Shown one piece after another: positions 34,007 to 42,983 of a DNA stretch of 64,000 nucleotides (positions are counted from its first letter, which is position 1; every line of letters starts with the position of its first letter). Origin of the DNA: Natronomonas aquatica. Lineage in GTDB: Archaea > Halobacteriota > Halobacteria > Halobacteriales > Haloarculaceae. The stretch spans positions 12,970 through 76,969 of the forward strand of contig NZ_JAHLKM010000007.1 of assembly GCF_024449025.1 (NCBI RefSeq), given 5' to 3'. Below the pieces are notes generated by a model that ran no database searches, was not told the origin of the DNA, and was given only the letters and a program-made list of their open reading frames with translations. Both the position numbers and the translations under genes were made by a program.

Positions 34007-36012
34007 GCGTCAGCAAGGCCCCGCGACGATCGGGGATCGACGCCCTCGCCGATGTGTTCTATCCGCTCTTCCGGTGGCTCTTCGACGAGGACAGCGACTT
34101 CGTCGGGGACGTCGAGCGGAAACTCGCCGAGGCCCGAATGGCCCAGACCGTCGAGCTGTACCTCTCGAAGGCGCTCGCCGTCGGCGTGATCGTCGGGGTT
34201 CTGTTGTGGGTGATCGGGACGCTGATCGGATGGTTCCTCGTCACCGTCGTCGTCACCGACCCGCCGATTCTCCTCGGCTTGCCGCTTCCCGAGCCGTATC
34301 TCTCGACGGTGAACGCGCTGAAACTGCCGTTTCTCGTCTTCCTCTCGGGGCTGTTCTTCGGTTCGGTCGGGTTCGGCTCGGGGTTCGGCGGAATGGTCGC
34401 AAAGCCGTACCTCGATGCCGGCGCTCGCAAGCGGGAGATCAACGTGTTGCTCTCGGATTCGGTCTCGTTCATGTACGCGCTGTCGGTCGGCGGGCTCAAC
34501 CAACTCGAGATCCTCGAGGCGATGGCGCGGGCCGACGATACCTACGGCGAGGTCGCAAAGGAGTTCCAGTCGATCGTCCTCGAGACCGAGTACTTCGATA
34601 CCGACTACCGGACGGCGATCAGGAACCAGGCGATGCAGACCCCCTCCGAGGAACTCAGCCAGTTTCTGACCGACATGCTCTCGATCATCAACTCCGGGGG
34701 CGACATGGAACAGTTCCTCGAAGACCAGAAGGAAAAGCAGATGCGGACCTCCAAACAGGAACAAGAGCGGGTCCTGGAGACGCTCGAGCTCTTCGGCGAG
34801 ATGTACATGACGCTGTCGCTTTTTCCGCTGCTTTTGATCATCATCATCGTCATCATGTCGATGCTCGGGGAATCCCAAAGCACGCTGTTGTACGGGACGG
34901 TCTACGGGCTGATCCCGCTCGTCGGCGTCGGGTTTCTCGTGCTCGTTTCGACGGTTGTGGCCGACGAGGTCGGCGACGGGTACCTCCGGACCGACGGCGA
35001 GACCGCCGACGAATCGGGCGGAATGTTCGATCTCGGTTTGGTCGAGGCGTACGCGGACCGGTACCCCATCTTCTCGCGGATCGAATCGAGGGAAGGAACC
35101 CACGTCATGCTGGGGATCCTCAGACAGCCACATCTGTTCTTCCGGGAGCACCCGCTGGCGGTACTCGCAATCACGCTGCCCGCATCGCTCGTGTTGGTCG
35201 CTTTCTCCGTCCTCGCGGGGTTCACGCCGACGACGCTGGAGGGGATGGTCGACGCGCCGATCCGGGGCACGTTCTTTTGGGTCTATCTGCCGCTGTATCT
35301 CAATCTCGTCCCGCTGACGGTCTTTTACGAGTGGAACGTCCGCTCGCGGCGCTCGATCACCAACAACCTCTCGGATAGCCTCCGGAAGCTTTCGAGCGCG
35401 AACGATACGGGGATGACGCTCCTCGAGTCCCTGAAAGTGGTCGCCGAGACCTCCTCGGGCCGGCTCGCAAACGAGTTCCGGACGATGTACGCGAAGGTGA
35501 ACTACGGGACGAGCCTCCGGACGGCGCTTCGGGATTTCAACAACGCCTATCACATCCCGCGGCTCGCCCGGACGGTCAAACTCATCTCGAAGGCACAAGA
35601 GGCCTCGAGTCAGATCACACAGGTGCTCTCGACGGCGGCCCAGGCCTCCGAGAACCAAGACGATATCGAGCGCGAGCGCAAGTCCCAGACGCGGATGCAG
35701 ATGGTCATCATCATCATGACGTACGTGACGCTTCTGGGCGTGATGGCGATGTTGAAGGTCGAATTCCTCGATACGATGGCGGGGCTCGTCGATACCGCCG
35801 ACTCAGGTTCGGATGTTCCCGGCGCCGGCGGCGGGTTCGGCGGCGACCTCAATATCGACGAGCTGACGATGCTTTTCTTCCACGCCGTCACGATCCAGGG
35901 AATCATCTCGGGGGTCATCGCGGGGTATATCCGGGAGGTCTCGATACTGGCCAGCCTGAAGTTCGTCATCGTTCTGCCGACGATCGCTTTGGTGGTGTTC
36001 ATGCTGATATGA
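34003..36012 (+). CDS. pilC: Type IV pilus platform membrane protein (PilC/TadC-like)
   Basis: 669 residues, ATG overlapping pilB (ATGA). Two T2SSF domains, each with the cytoplasmic helical bundle (ALSVGGLNQLEILEAMARADDTYGEVAKE near 162-190; SANDTGMTLLESLKVVAETSSGRLANEF near 466-493), separated by pairs of membrane helices; about nine helices in total. It anchors PilB and passes pilins into the filament. Standard partner of the upstream ATPase. Confidence 0.93.
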   Translation: MSVSKAPRRSGIDALADVFYPLFRWLFDEDSDFVGDVERKLAEARMAQTVELYLSKALAVGVIVGVLLWVIGTLIGWFLVTVVVTDPPILLGLPLPEPYLSTVNALKLPFLVFLSGLFFGSVGFGSGFGGMVAKPYLDAGARKREINVLLSDSVSFMYALSVGGLNQLEILEAMARADDTYGEVAKEFQSIVLETEYFDTDYRTAIRNQAMQTPSEELSQFLTDMLSIINSGGDMEQFLEDQKEKQMRTSKQEQERVLETLELFGEMYMTLSLFPLLLIIIIVIMSMLGESQSTLLYGTVYGLIPLVGVGFLVLVSTVVADEVGDGYLRTDGETADESGGMFDLGLVEAYADRYPIFSRIESREGTHVMLGILRQPHLFFREHPLAVLAITLPASLVLVAFSVLAGFTPTTLEGMVDAPIRGTFFWVYLPLYLNLVPLTVFYEWNVRSRRSITNNLSDSLRKLSSANDTGMTLLESLKVVAETSSGRLANEFRTMYAKVNYGTSLRTALRDFNNAYHIPRLARTVKLISKAQEASSQITQVLSTAAQASENQDDIERERKSQTRMQMVIIIMTYVTLLGVMAMLKVEFLDTMAGLVDTADSGSDVPGAGGGFGGDLNIDELTMLFFHAVTIQGIISGVIAGYIREVSILASLKFVIVLPTIALVVFMLI

Positions 36013-36536
36013 GCCCTGATACGAGGAGGAGGGGACAGACGACGCTGGATTTCGCCATCGGGACGAGCGTGTTCCTCCTGGCGGTCGTCTTCGTGGTCGC
36101 GTACGCTCCGACGCTGTTCGATCCCTTCGCAGGGGGAACGGGCGCGGATCTGCTCGTCGCCGATCGGGCGGCAACGTCGCTTTCGGCCGACCTTCTCGCC
36201 GCCTCGACGGCCGAGCCGGGGACGCTTTCGACCGGCTGTGTCGTAGCCTTCTTCGAGGAAGACGGGTCGCTGGCCGACGAGGAGTGTGCCACCGCCTTCG
36301 ACGTCGCGGGGGAGACGGCCTTCGAGCAGGCGCTCTCTTTGGACGGTCGGAACGCCAACGTGACGATCCACGCGCTCGATACATCGTCGGCCGAACCCGC
36401 CGAGATCCGGTGGGACGGAAGCGACACCGAGCTGACCCGCTCGAACTCCGGATCCGCCCAGAGGGAGGTCGCCGTTGCGACTCGAACTGTCTCGATTGGA
36501 GGCAACCAATACCGGCTGACAGTGCGGGTGTGGTAG
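36009..36536 (+). CDS. Pilin-like protein of the pilus operon (DUF7287-like)
   Basis: 175 residues, ATG overlapping pilC (ATGA). The N-terminus RRRGQTTLDFAIGTSVFLLAVVFVVAYAP combines a basic, prepilin-peptidase-like stretch with one membrane helix (near 14-32). The exported remainder has three Cys, several acidic loops and beta-like segments. I infer a minor pilin or pseudopilin. Family number from memory; function not experimentally known to me. Confidence 0.75.
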   Translation: MSPDTRRRGQTTLDFAIGTSVFLLAVVFVVAYAPTLFDPFAGGTGADLLVADRAATSLSADLLAASTAEPGTLSTGCVVAFFEEDGSLADEECATAFDVAGETAFEQALSLDGRNANVTIHALDTSSAEPAEIRWDGSDTELTRSNSGSAQREVAVATRTVSIGGNQYRLTVRVW

Positions 36537-36537
36537 C

Positions 36538-37113
36538 ATGCGGGGACAGGCACACACCCTCGAGGCGATCGTCGCCGCAGCCCTCATCATCGGCGGGCTG
36601 ATCTTCGCCACACAGGCGACGGCAGTGACGCCACTGTCGGCCAGCACGTCGAACCAGCATATCGAAAACCAACAGCGAGCGGTCGCCGAGGGGCTGCTCG
36701 CAACGGCGGCCGAAAACGGGACACTCGCCGACGCGGTCCTGTACTACGACCCGGCAAACGGGACGTTCGAGGGAGCCCCGGAGGACGAGCCCTACGCCGC
36801 GGCTCCACCGAATCCGTTCGGAGCAGCACTGGCAGAGACGCTCTCGAGCCGGCAGATCGCGTTCAACGTCGACGTCCGCTACGCGACGGAGGACGGCGGA
36901 ACGGACGTCGAGCCGATGGTCCGGATGGGCGAGCCGAGCGACAACGCCGTCGTAGTGAGTCGGGCCGTCGGCGTTTATAACAGCTCGCGGCTCACCGGGT
37001 CGGACGACCGGCGGCTCGGGGAACTCGACAACGCCGAGTTCTACGCGCCGAACGTCGACAACGGCCAGCTGTACAACGTTCCCGTGGTGGAGGTGACCGT
37101 ATGGCGGAAATGA
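36538..37113 (+). CDS. Pilin-like protein of the pilus operon (DUF7288-like)
   Basis: 191 residues, 1 bp after the previous gene. N-terminal RGQAHTLEAIVAAALIIGGLIFATQATAV is the characteristic short basic start plus membrane helix; the rest is extracytoplasmic, with NGT/NSS-type sequons that could carry N-glycans. It overlaps the next gene by 13 bp. Presumed minor pilin or filament-base component; no known mechanism. Confidence 0.75.
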   Translation: MRGQAHTLEAIVAAALIIGGLIFATQATAVTPLSASTSNQHIENQQRAVAEGLLATAAENGTLADAVLYYDPANGTFEGAPEDEPYAAAPPNPFGAALAETLSSRQIAFNVDVRYATEDGGTDVEPMVRMGEPSDNAVVVSRAVGVYNSSRLTGSDDRRLGELDNAEFYAPNVDNGQLYNVPVVEVTVWRK

Positions 37114-37946
37114 ACGGTCGTGACCGGGGCCAGCTTCTTTTGGTCGCCGGGGTCTTGCTGGCCGTGCTGTTCGTCGCCCTGGCGCTTTTGATCAACGCCG
37201 CGATCTACACCGACAACGTGGCGACACGGGGCGACGATCCGGCCGGTGAGGCCCTGACCTACCAGGCCGGTGTCACGGACGCGGTCGGCGATCTGATCGA
37301 CGCCGAGAACGCCGCGGCCGACGAGGGTGACGGATTCGGCACAGTCAACGGGAGCGTCACGAGCGGGGTCTCGGAGATCGACGCCGCGGTCGCACGCAAC
37401 AACCTCGGGCGGGCGGCAGCGACCGAGACCACCGTCTCTAGGGCGACCGAGGGGCGTCTGATACGGGAGCGAAACGTCGATGGCTTCGAGAGCTGGGAGA
37501 CCAACGCCAGTGCAGTCCGTGGGTTCGTGATCGACCTCGATACGGACAACATGACGGCGGACTCGTCGTTCGTGATCGATCTCGACGGGACGGAGCTGGA
37601 AGTGAACAAAACCGGCGGGAACGTCGTCGTCGAGGGCGGCGTCGACGACGCTACATGCGAGACGAACGCCGACGGGACGGTCCGGTTCGACGTCACGGGC
37701 GAACGTATCGACGGCGACGTCTGTCGGTTCGGCTGGCCGACCCTCGACGGTGACAGCAACGTCACCTTCGAGAACGGGACCCACGCCGGGGGGAGCTACG
37801 AGCTGACGGTCGCGTCGGGAGAGGATCCAACCGGGCCGCAGACCACTCCCGCGGTGTACAGCGTCGACCTCGCACTCCGGATGGACACGCCGGAGCTGCG
37901 CTACGAGACGACGGTGACAGTCGCACCGGGTGAACACGATGGATAG
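37101..37946 (+). CDS. Pilin-like protein of the pilus operon (DUF7261-like)
   Basis: 281 residues from the ATG at 37101; a second ATG three codons later is possible. N-terminal DRGQLLLVAGVLLAVLFVALALLINAAIYTDNVATR: one membrane helix behind an RGQ motif. The remainder is predicted beta-rich with many NxS/T sequons. It overlaps both neighbouring genes, indicating tight co-translation. I infer an extracellular component of the pilus apparatus. Confidence 0.75.
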   Translation: MAEMNGRDRGQLLLVAGVLLAVLFVALALLINAAIYTDNVATRGDDPAGEALTYQAGVTDAVGDLIDAENAAADEGDGFGTVNGSVTSGVSEIDAAVARNNLGRAAATETTVSRATEGRLIRERNVDGFESWETNASAVRGFVIDLDTDNMTADSSFVIDLDGTELEVNKTGGNVVVEGGVDDATCETNADGTVRFDVTGERIDGDVCRFGWPTLDGDSNVTFENGTHAGGSYELTVASGEDPTGPQTTPAVYSVDLALRMDTPELRYETTVTVAPGEHDG

Positions 37947-38388
37947 CGACGACCGGGCCGTCTCGGTGACGGTCGGCTACGTGTTGAATTTCGCCATCGC
38001 CTCGCTTTTGCTTACCGGGTTGCTCGTCGCCGGCGGCGGGCTCATCGAGCGCCAGACCGATCAGGTCACCAGGGACGAACTGTCCGTCGCCGGCCAACAG
38101 CTCGCCGCCGACCTCACGGGCGCGGATCGGCTGGTCCGGGCCGGCGACGTCTCGACGCTCTCGCTTCGGACCGATCTCCCCCGGCGAACCGCCGCCGGCG
38201 GGTATACGATAGAGATCACAACCGACGCCGACGGCAACGGTGAGATCGAACTCCGGACACACGCCCCGGAGGTGGTCGTGACGGTCCCGTTCCGCATCGA
38301 TTCGGACCTCGACGCCGGCAGCCTCGAGGGTGGCCCGGTCCGGATCGAGTCCGACGGGGGCGGTAACCTCGAGGTGATCTCCACGTGA
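37939..38388 (+). CDS. Pilin-like protein of the pilus operon (DUF7266-like)
   Basis: 149 residues from the ATG at 37939 (overlapping the previous stop by 8 bp; an in-frame GTG lies 3 codons upstream). N-terminal RAVSVTVGYVLNFAIASLLLTGLLVAGG matches the haloarchaeal pilin-type 'RAVSxxVGYVL' start with one helix. Length is short for the group. The downstream gene starts on its stop (GTGA). Confidence 0.75.
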   Translation: MDSDDRAVSVTVGYVLNFAIASLLLTGLLVAGGGLIERQTDQVTRDELSVAGQQLAADLTGADRLVRAGDVSTLSLRTDLPRRTAAGGYTIEITTDADGNGEIELRTHAPEVVVTVPFRIDSDLDAGSLEGGPVRIESDGGGNLEVIST

Positions 38389-39146
38389 GCGACCGGCGGC
38401 TCGGAACAGGGACCGACCGCGCCGTGAGCGACGTCATCGGATACGTCCTGATATTCTCGTTGATTGTCACCACCGTCGGTATCGTTTCGGCGGTCGGGTT
38501 CAGTACGCTCGACGACAGACAAAGCGCCGAACAGATCAACAACGTCGAACAGGCCTTCGACGTCTTCGCGACGAACGTCGAGGACGTCTATCGCGAGGAC
38601 GCCCCGAGCCGGGCCACCGAGATGCGGCTCGCCGGCGGGACGATCCAGTACGGGGAGCCGGTGACGATCACGGTCCGGCGGGCGGACGACCACGCGGTCA
38701 ACCACACGATGGAACTGACGCCGCTCGTCTACACCGAGCGCGACTCGGAGGTCGTCTACGCCGCCGGAGCGATCCTCCGGGGGGAACCGGAGGGTTCGGC
38801 CATGCTGCGGGAGCCCCCCTTCGTGCTCGAGCCGGACCGATCGTTGCTCCCGTTCGTCAGGACGACCCGATCGGTCGGGTTGTCCGAGATAACGCGCGAC
38901 GGGACCGTCAGGATCGAGACCAGACGCACGAACGCGAACGTGACGACCCACCCAGGACTCGAGGACGGCGGAACGCTGGAACTCGTCGTCGACTCGCCAC
39001 GCGGGACGGCCTGGGACGGATATCTCCGGGCGCAGGCCGACCGCCACGACGACTGGACGTACGACGAGTCGACCGCCACGCTCAGTTTCGAGACCGACGA
39101 GCTTTCCGTCCCGCGCTCGCGGGTCCAACTCCGGCTCGTGACGTGA
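38385..39146 (+). CDS. Pilin-like protein of the pilus operon (DUF7289-like)
   Basis: 253 residues from a GTG at 38385 overlapping the previous stop. N-terminal RAVSDVIGYVLIFSLIVTTVGIVSAVG is the archaeal pilin/archaellin-like transmembrane segment. The extracytoplasmic part includes conserved-looking VTITVRRADD and SPRGTAWDGYL. Last gene of the operon, ending 6 bp before a convergent pilin-like gene. Confidence 0.77.
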   Translation: MSDRRLGTGTDRAVSDVIGYVLIFSLIVTTVGIVSAVGFSTLDDRQSAEQINNVEQAFDVFATNVEDVYREDAPSRATEMRLAGGTIQYGEPVTITVRRADDHAVNHTMELTPLVYTERDSEVVYAAGAILRGEPEGSAMLREPPFVLEPDRSLLPFVRTTRSVGLSEITRDGTVRIETRRTNANVTTHPGLEDGGTLELVVDSPRGTAWDGYLRAQADRHDDWTYDESTATLSFETDELSVPRSRVQLRLVT

Positions 39147-39152
39147 TCGCTG

Positions 39153-40601
39153 TCACTCCATCTCGATTTTGACACGGTTTTCGCTCACGTGCAGGTACTT
39201 CACCGTATCGAGGTCCAGATCGACCTCCAGATCGTCCATGCTGCCGTCGTGCGTAAACTCGCCGTTCTGGAAACAGAAGTCCTGGACGACGAGCGAACCA
39301 GTGACGTCGATGTTGCCGCCCCCGTCGCCGTCACACTCGTTGTCCCCCTGATCCCCACTCAAACTCGACTTCGGCGCGTAAATCCCCCCGACGTATGTGA
39401 AACTCCCGGTGATCTGTATCTCGGACGTGTCGGAGTGAACGTACGTGAGGAACTGATCGGGCTCGCCGTCCGTGTTGACGTTGTAACTGCCGCTCAGTTC
39501 GATGGTGTCGTCCGTTCGCACATAGAGGGTCGCGTTCCCCCCGCCAGTGACCTCGAAATCGAGTCCGTCATCGGTCCACTCGTCGGTATCGTTTACGATG
39601 ATATCGACGTCGTCGCCGCTGGAGGTTTCGATCGTGTTGACCCCCTCGAGGTCCTCCACGTCTTCGGTGTAGTAGGGGCCACCGTCGAGCGTGTCGGATG
39701 AGATGGAACTGCAGCCGTCCGGGAGACACGCCTCGATCCGTTCTTCGATGCGGCTGCTCGCCGAGGGGGCTGTAACCCCTTCCCTGTAGCTCGATATATT
39801 TACTTTCTCTTTGCCGTTCCCGTTGCTCGTATCTTCGATCGCCGTCGCCGTCACCGCCGCGCCGAAGACCGGATCGAAGGCGACCGAGAGATCGACGACG
39901 ACCGTGTCCTCGTCGCCCCCCTCACAGGTCTGATCGAGTCCTCCCTGGGTCCGTTCGCGGAAAAAAGACTCCCAGCCGCGACAGTACTGGCTCTCGATCT
40001 CGACGTAGACCGTCCCGTTCGTGAGCGGGTTGACGAACGTTTCGTCCGCGGTGGCGTTCGGGTACAGCGAGCGCCCGTTCGCGTCGGCGGTGACCCGTCC
40101 CCGGACGTCGCCGCTTGCGGTCCCGTCGCCCGTGACGTTTATGATGGGAAACGTCAGCGTGTCGGCCCGGTAGTGGTACTCCGGCGGCGATACCATACGG
40201 GTGAACCCGTCGGTTCGGTCCCAGACGCCGCCGCCCTGATACGCGATTTCCGTGTCGCCGTTTCGATAGATCATCGCCCCCATCGAAACGTTCCCGACGT
40301 ATATCCGCTCGCCCGACCGGTTGGCGTACACCGAGACGTTCCCCGCTCTGTCGTCGATCCGGACGTTACCCCCTGAAATTCGACCCAGCGAGAACCGCTG
40401 GGCGCCCGATTCGCCGAGCCCGACCAGGCTGGCCTTCGAGCTGAACTGCGCCATCGCGTTTTCCGCCTGGGATCGCTCGGCTGTCCCACGAGTGTCCTCG
40501 AGTACGACCCCGCCGGTCGAGAGAAGCGCCGTCACCGCGGCGACCGTGATCCCCAAAAGGAGTATCACGCCGAGCGGGCTGGAGACGCCACGGTCACTCA
40601 T
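39153..40601 (-). CDS. Large pilin-like surface protein (DUF7289/DUF7305-like)
   Basis: 482 residues from the ATG at 40599-40601, opposite strand to the pilB operon. N-terminal RGVSSPLGVILLLGITVAAVTALLSTGG is a pilin-type segment. The long exported part carries sequons and six Cys, and the C-terminal half (ATLYVRTDDTIELSGSYN... to the end) is an all-beta repeat region resembling polymer-forming/adhesin-like domains. A putative tip adhesin or major surface-exposed pilin. Opposite orientation suggests separate regulation from the operon. Confidence 0.7.
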   Translation of the reverse strand: MSDRGVSSPLGVILLLGITVAAVTALLSTGGVVLEDTRGTAERSQAENAMAQFSSKASLVGLGESGAQRFSLGRISGGNVRIDDRAGNVSVYANRSGERIYVGNVSMGAMIYRNGDTEIAYQGGGVWDRTDGFTRMVSPPEYHYRADTLTFPIINVTGDGTASGDVRGRVTADANGRSLYPNATADETFVNPLTNGTVYVEIESQYCRGWESFFRERTQGGLDQTCEGGDEDTVVVDLSVAFDPVFGAAVTATAIEDTSNGNGKEKVNISSYREGVTAPSASSRIEERIEACLPDGCSSISSDTLDGGPYYTEDVEDLEGVNTIETSSGDDVDIIVNDTDEWTDDGLDFEVTGGGNATLYVRTDDTIELSGSYNVNTDGEPDQFLTYVHSDTSEIQITGSFTYVGGIYAPKSSLSGDQGDNECDGDGGGNIDVTGSLVVQDFCFQNGEFTHDGSMDDLEVDLDLDTVKYLHVSENRVKIEME

Positions 40602-40722
40602 TATCCAATCTTTCGATCTCCCCGGACATCAACGCCCGGACCGACTCAGTGTTCGAGTTCATGCCGGACGGTCGAAAACAACGCCCCGCGAGATTGAAGA
40701 GGATCGGCCCTGTGGTTTCCGT

Positions 40723-40953
40723 ATGGATCTCGATACCGACGAACTTCTGGCGTCGTTGACGCCGCGCGAGGAGAACCCCGCGATCAAGACCTACCAGAAC
40801 ACCGTCTCGGTCGCCTGTCCGGCGTGTGAAAAACCGTTCGACGACCTCGTCGTCTGCAAGCAGAACCCGACGAGCCTCAATCTCTCGAAACAGCTCGATC
40901 TCTGTGTCGGCGTCGAGGACGAGCGGGCGTTCATCTTCACGCACAAACCCTAA
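40723..40953 (+). CDS. Small CxxC protein ('flagella cluster', DUF7385-like)
   Basis: 76 residues from the ATG at 40723. CPAC at residues 32-35, plus Cys45 and Cys62, suggest a metal site; the C-terminal VEDERAFIFTHKP is typical of a small haloarchaeal family sometimes annotated as 'flagella cluster protein'. Its position next to pilus genes fits that label loosely. Its 3' end overlaps the convergent membrane-protein gene by 4 bp. Confidence 0.7.
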   Translation: MDLDTDELLASLTPREENPAIKTYQNTVSVACPACEKPFDDLVVCKQNPTSLNLSKQLDLCVGVEDERAFIFTHKP

Positions 40954-41153
40954 TCGGTCGATTCGCCGTCGGCCCACGGGCCGACTCCGAACAGCCGGCC
41001 CAGCGCCCAGCCGAACAGAAGCGGGAGCACGATCGCGAGCCCGACGATCCCGACGTACCGGACCGGCGGCGCCTGCAGCGCCAGATAGAGGAGATAGATC
41101 GAGCCGAGGACCGGCCACGCGTTCCGGAGAACCGCCCGGAAACCTTCGAGCAT
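40950..41153 (-). CDS. Small membrane protein
   Basis: 67 residues from the ATG at 41151-41153; an in-frame GTG three codons upstream is possible. Two predicted membrane helices (AWPVLGSIYLLYLALQ and YVGIVGLAIVLPLLFGWALGRLF) and an acidic tail. Conserved-looking, function unknown. Confidence 0.65.
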   Translation of the reverse strand: MLEGFRAVLRNAWPVLGSIYLLYLALQAPPVRYVGIVGLAIVLPLLFGWALGRLFGVGPWADGESTD

Positions 41154-41250
41154 GGCTGACACTCGTCCCGGCTTTCCCTCAACGTTCCGGTGGCGGCGTG
41201 GGGACTGTGGCCGTACGAATATTTAATATCCGCCGTCTAATGGGAACCGT

Positions 41251-42474
41251 ATGGATACCTTACGGAGGGTTGGGCTGGTCGCCCTGGGGGTCCTCCTCTT
41301 TGTCGCGCTCCTTGCGGGCAACGCGGCCGTCGCGTTCGATCGGACGGCGCTCGATTCCGAGTTCGCACAGGACAAAGCGGAGGAGACGGGACTCTACGGT
41401 GGCCTCGCCGAAGAGCTCCGTGCCGAGATCAGCAGCGGGGGCGGAGCGGCGGGCTCGGAGTGGCCTCTCGAGCGCTCCCGAACGGAGCTTCTTCGGGCCG
41501 CGCTCACCGACGAGTACGTCAGATCACAGGGCGAAGAGAACATCGACGTGATGTACGCGTATCTTCACGGCGAACGTTCGGAACCCGCCCTCGGCTTCGA
41601 TACGGATCCGCTGAAAGAGCGGATGCTCACCGAGGTCCGGAAGGACGCCGAAACGATCGATTTCGCCGACACAGACGTGCCGTTCGGGGCCGAGATCGAG
41701 CGGATGGCCGAGAGCCGGGACGCCTTCGAGGACCGCCGCGCCGAGTTCAGAGCCGAGCAGAAGGCCGGTATTCAGGAGCGAACGGAGCGGGAACTGAGCG
41801 ATTCGGAACTGGAGGCACGACTCGATGAGTCGATGGACGACATCCGCGAGGAGATGCTCGCCGATATGGACACCCAGCTCGAAGGCGAGTTCGAGGGTCC
41901 GGAGGCCGAACTCGAAGACCCCGTCCGGACGCTCCAGACCGCCCGGATCGACGCCCTCACTGGCGAGATAACATACGAGGAGTACACCGAGAGCGTCGAA
42001 ACCGCCCGCGGGAACTTCGCCGATGCCTTCGTCGGGATCGTCGAAGCCGGGCTGGACGAGGAGTTCCCCGAGACGATCGGTCCCGGCAACGAGATGGGGG
42101 ACGCGGAGATCGAGACCCTCGAGACCGCCCGGACTGGCGTCTCGATCGTGAGTACGCTCTCGTTGGTGCTCCCTGTCCTCGCGGTTGTGATCGCCGGGGG
42201 GATCGGCTACCTCGCGCCCCGGTCGATAGCCGCCATCGAGATCGGCGCAGTCTCGCTTCTTGCAGGTGCGGTCAGCGCCGTCGGATCGACCGTCGCCGCC
42301 GGACGGTTCCGGGCAACCTTCGACGCCTCGAACGCGCCGCCGGGGATGGGCGAGTTCCTCGTCGCCTTCGTCACCGGAACCCTGAGCGCGGTGACGTGGC
42401 AGTCGGTATTGCTCGTGGTCGTCGGCGTCGTCGCCGTCGGGATCGGGCTAGCGATCCGGCGGGAGTATCTCTGA
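41251..42474 (+). CDS. Membrane protein with large extracytoplasmic helical domain
   Basis: 407 residues. One N-terminal helix (VGLVALGVLLFVALLAGNAAVAF), a strongly acidic helical domain of about 250 residues (near 40-290) with coiled-coil-like segments (RAEFRAEQKAGIQERTERELSDSELEARL), then four C-terminal membrane helices. No enzymatic motif. A surface sensor, scaffold or mechanosensory role is possible; I do not recognise the family. Confidence 0.75.
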   Translation: MDTLRRVGLVALGVLLFVALLAGNAAVAFDRTALDSEFAQDKAEETGLYGGLAEELRAEISSGGGAAGSEWPLERSRTELLRAALTDEYVRSQGEENIDVMYAYLHGERSEPALGFDTDPLKERMLTEVRKDAETIDFADTDVPFGAEIERMAESRDAFEDRRAEFRAEQKAGIQERTERELSDSELEARLDESMDDIREEMLADMDTQLEGEFEGPEAELEDPVRTLQTARIDALTGEITYEEYTESVETARGNFADAFVGIVEAGLDEEFPETIGPGNEMGDAEIETLETARTGVSIVSTLSLVLPVLAVVIAGGIGYLAPRSIAAIEIGAVSLLAGAVSAVGSTVAAGRFRATFDASNAPPGMGEFLVAFVTGTLSAVTWQSVLLVVVGVVAVGIGLAIRREYL

Positions 42475-42542
42475 CGCCGGCGGTTCCATCTCATCCCGAC
42501 GTTTATACCGGATGGGGCAACCACGCACCGTAGAGCCAACGT

Positions 42543-42905
42543 ATGGAGACAGCGAAAGCGATTCTGGGACACACCGGGGTCGGTTCGATCGACTCGATGG
42601 CCCCGAACGAACAGGTCACCGTCACGGTCGAGGGCTGTGAGGATCTCGTCTTCGAGAAAGTAGGGCCGACCCGGCTCAGCGTCGCTCACCGGACTACCGG
42701 ACGGGGTTCGAACGCACGGGATCCGGAAATAGTCTTCCGGATCGAGGGCGACGCGTGGATCCCCATCGAGTGCGTACGGGGGGCGGCCGTCCGCCGACAC
42801 GATGCGACCGGCCTCGATGTGGGACCGTTCCTACGGCAGTGGGACCGGCGACTCCGTCGGCAGGGGTTTCTTGAGGCGGCCGAGACGGATCACGGAACGC
42901 CGTGA
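42543..42905 (+). CDS. Hypothetical protein
   Basis: 120 residues, ATG at 42543 with a TATA-like TTTATA about 38-43 bp upstream. Predicted beta-rich, with VTVTVEGCEDLVFEKVGPTRLSVAHR in the first half and an Arg-rich amphipathic helix (FLRQWDRRLRRQGFLEAAE) near the C-terminus. No recognised domain. Confidence 0.6.
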   Translation: METAKAILGHTGVGSIDSMAPNEQVTVTVEGCEDLVFEKVGPTRLSVAHRTTGRGSNARDPEIVFRIEGDAWIPIECVRGAAVRRHDATGLDVGPFLRQWDRRLRRQGFLEAAETDHGTP

Positions 42906-42983
42906 AAACCGATCTCCGACCGTCCGAAGCCTTCCGAACGGTGGGACACTACCGATCCGGAGCAAATTTAACTGCCCTCGGAG

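Noticed and set aside
33892-35658. Long open frame of 588 codons opposite pilB/pilC
   Set aside because: Mirror-image frame of GC-rich genes; Arg/Asp/Glu-rich with no motifs, while the plus strand encodes clear PilB/PilC.
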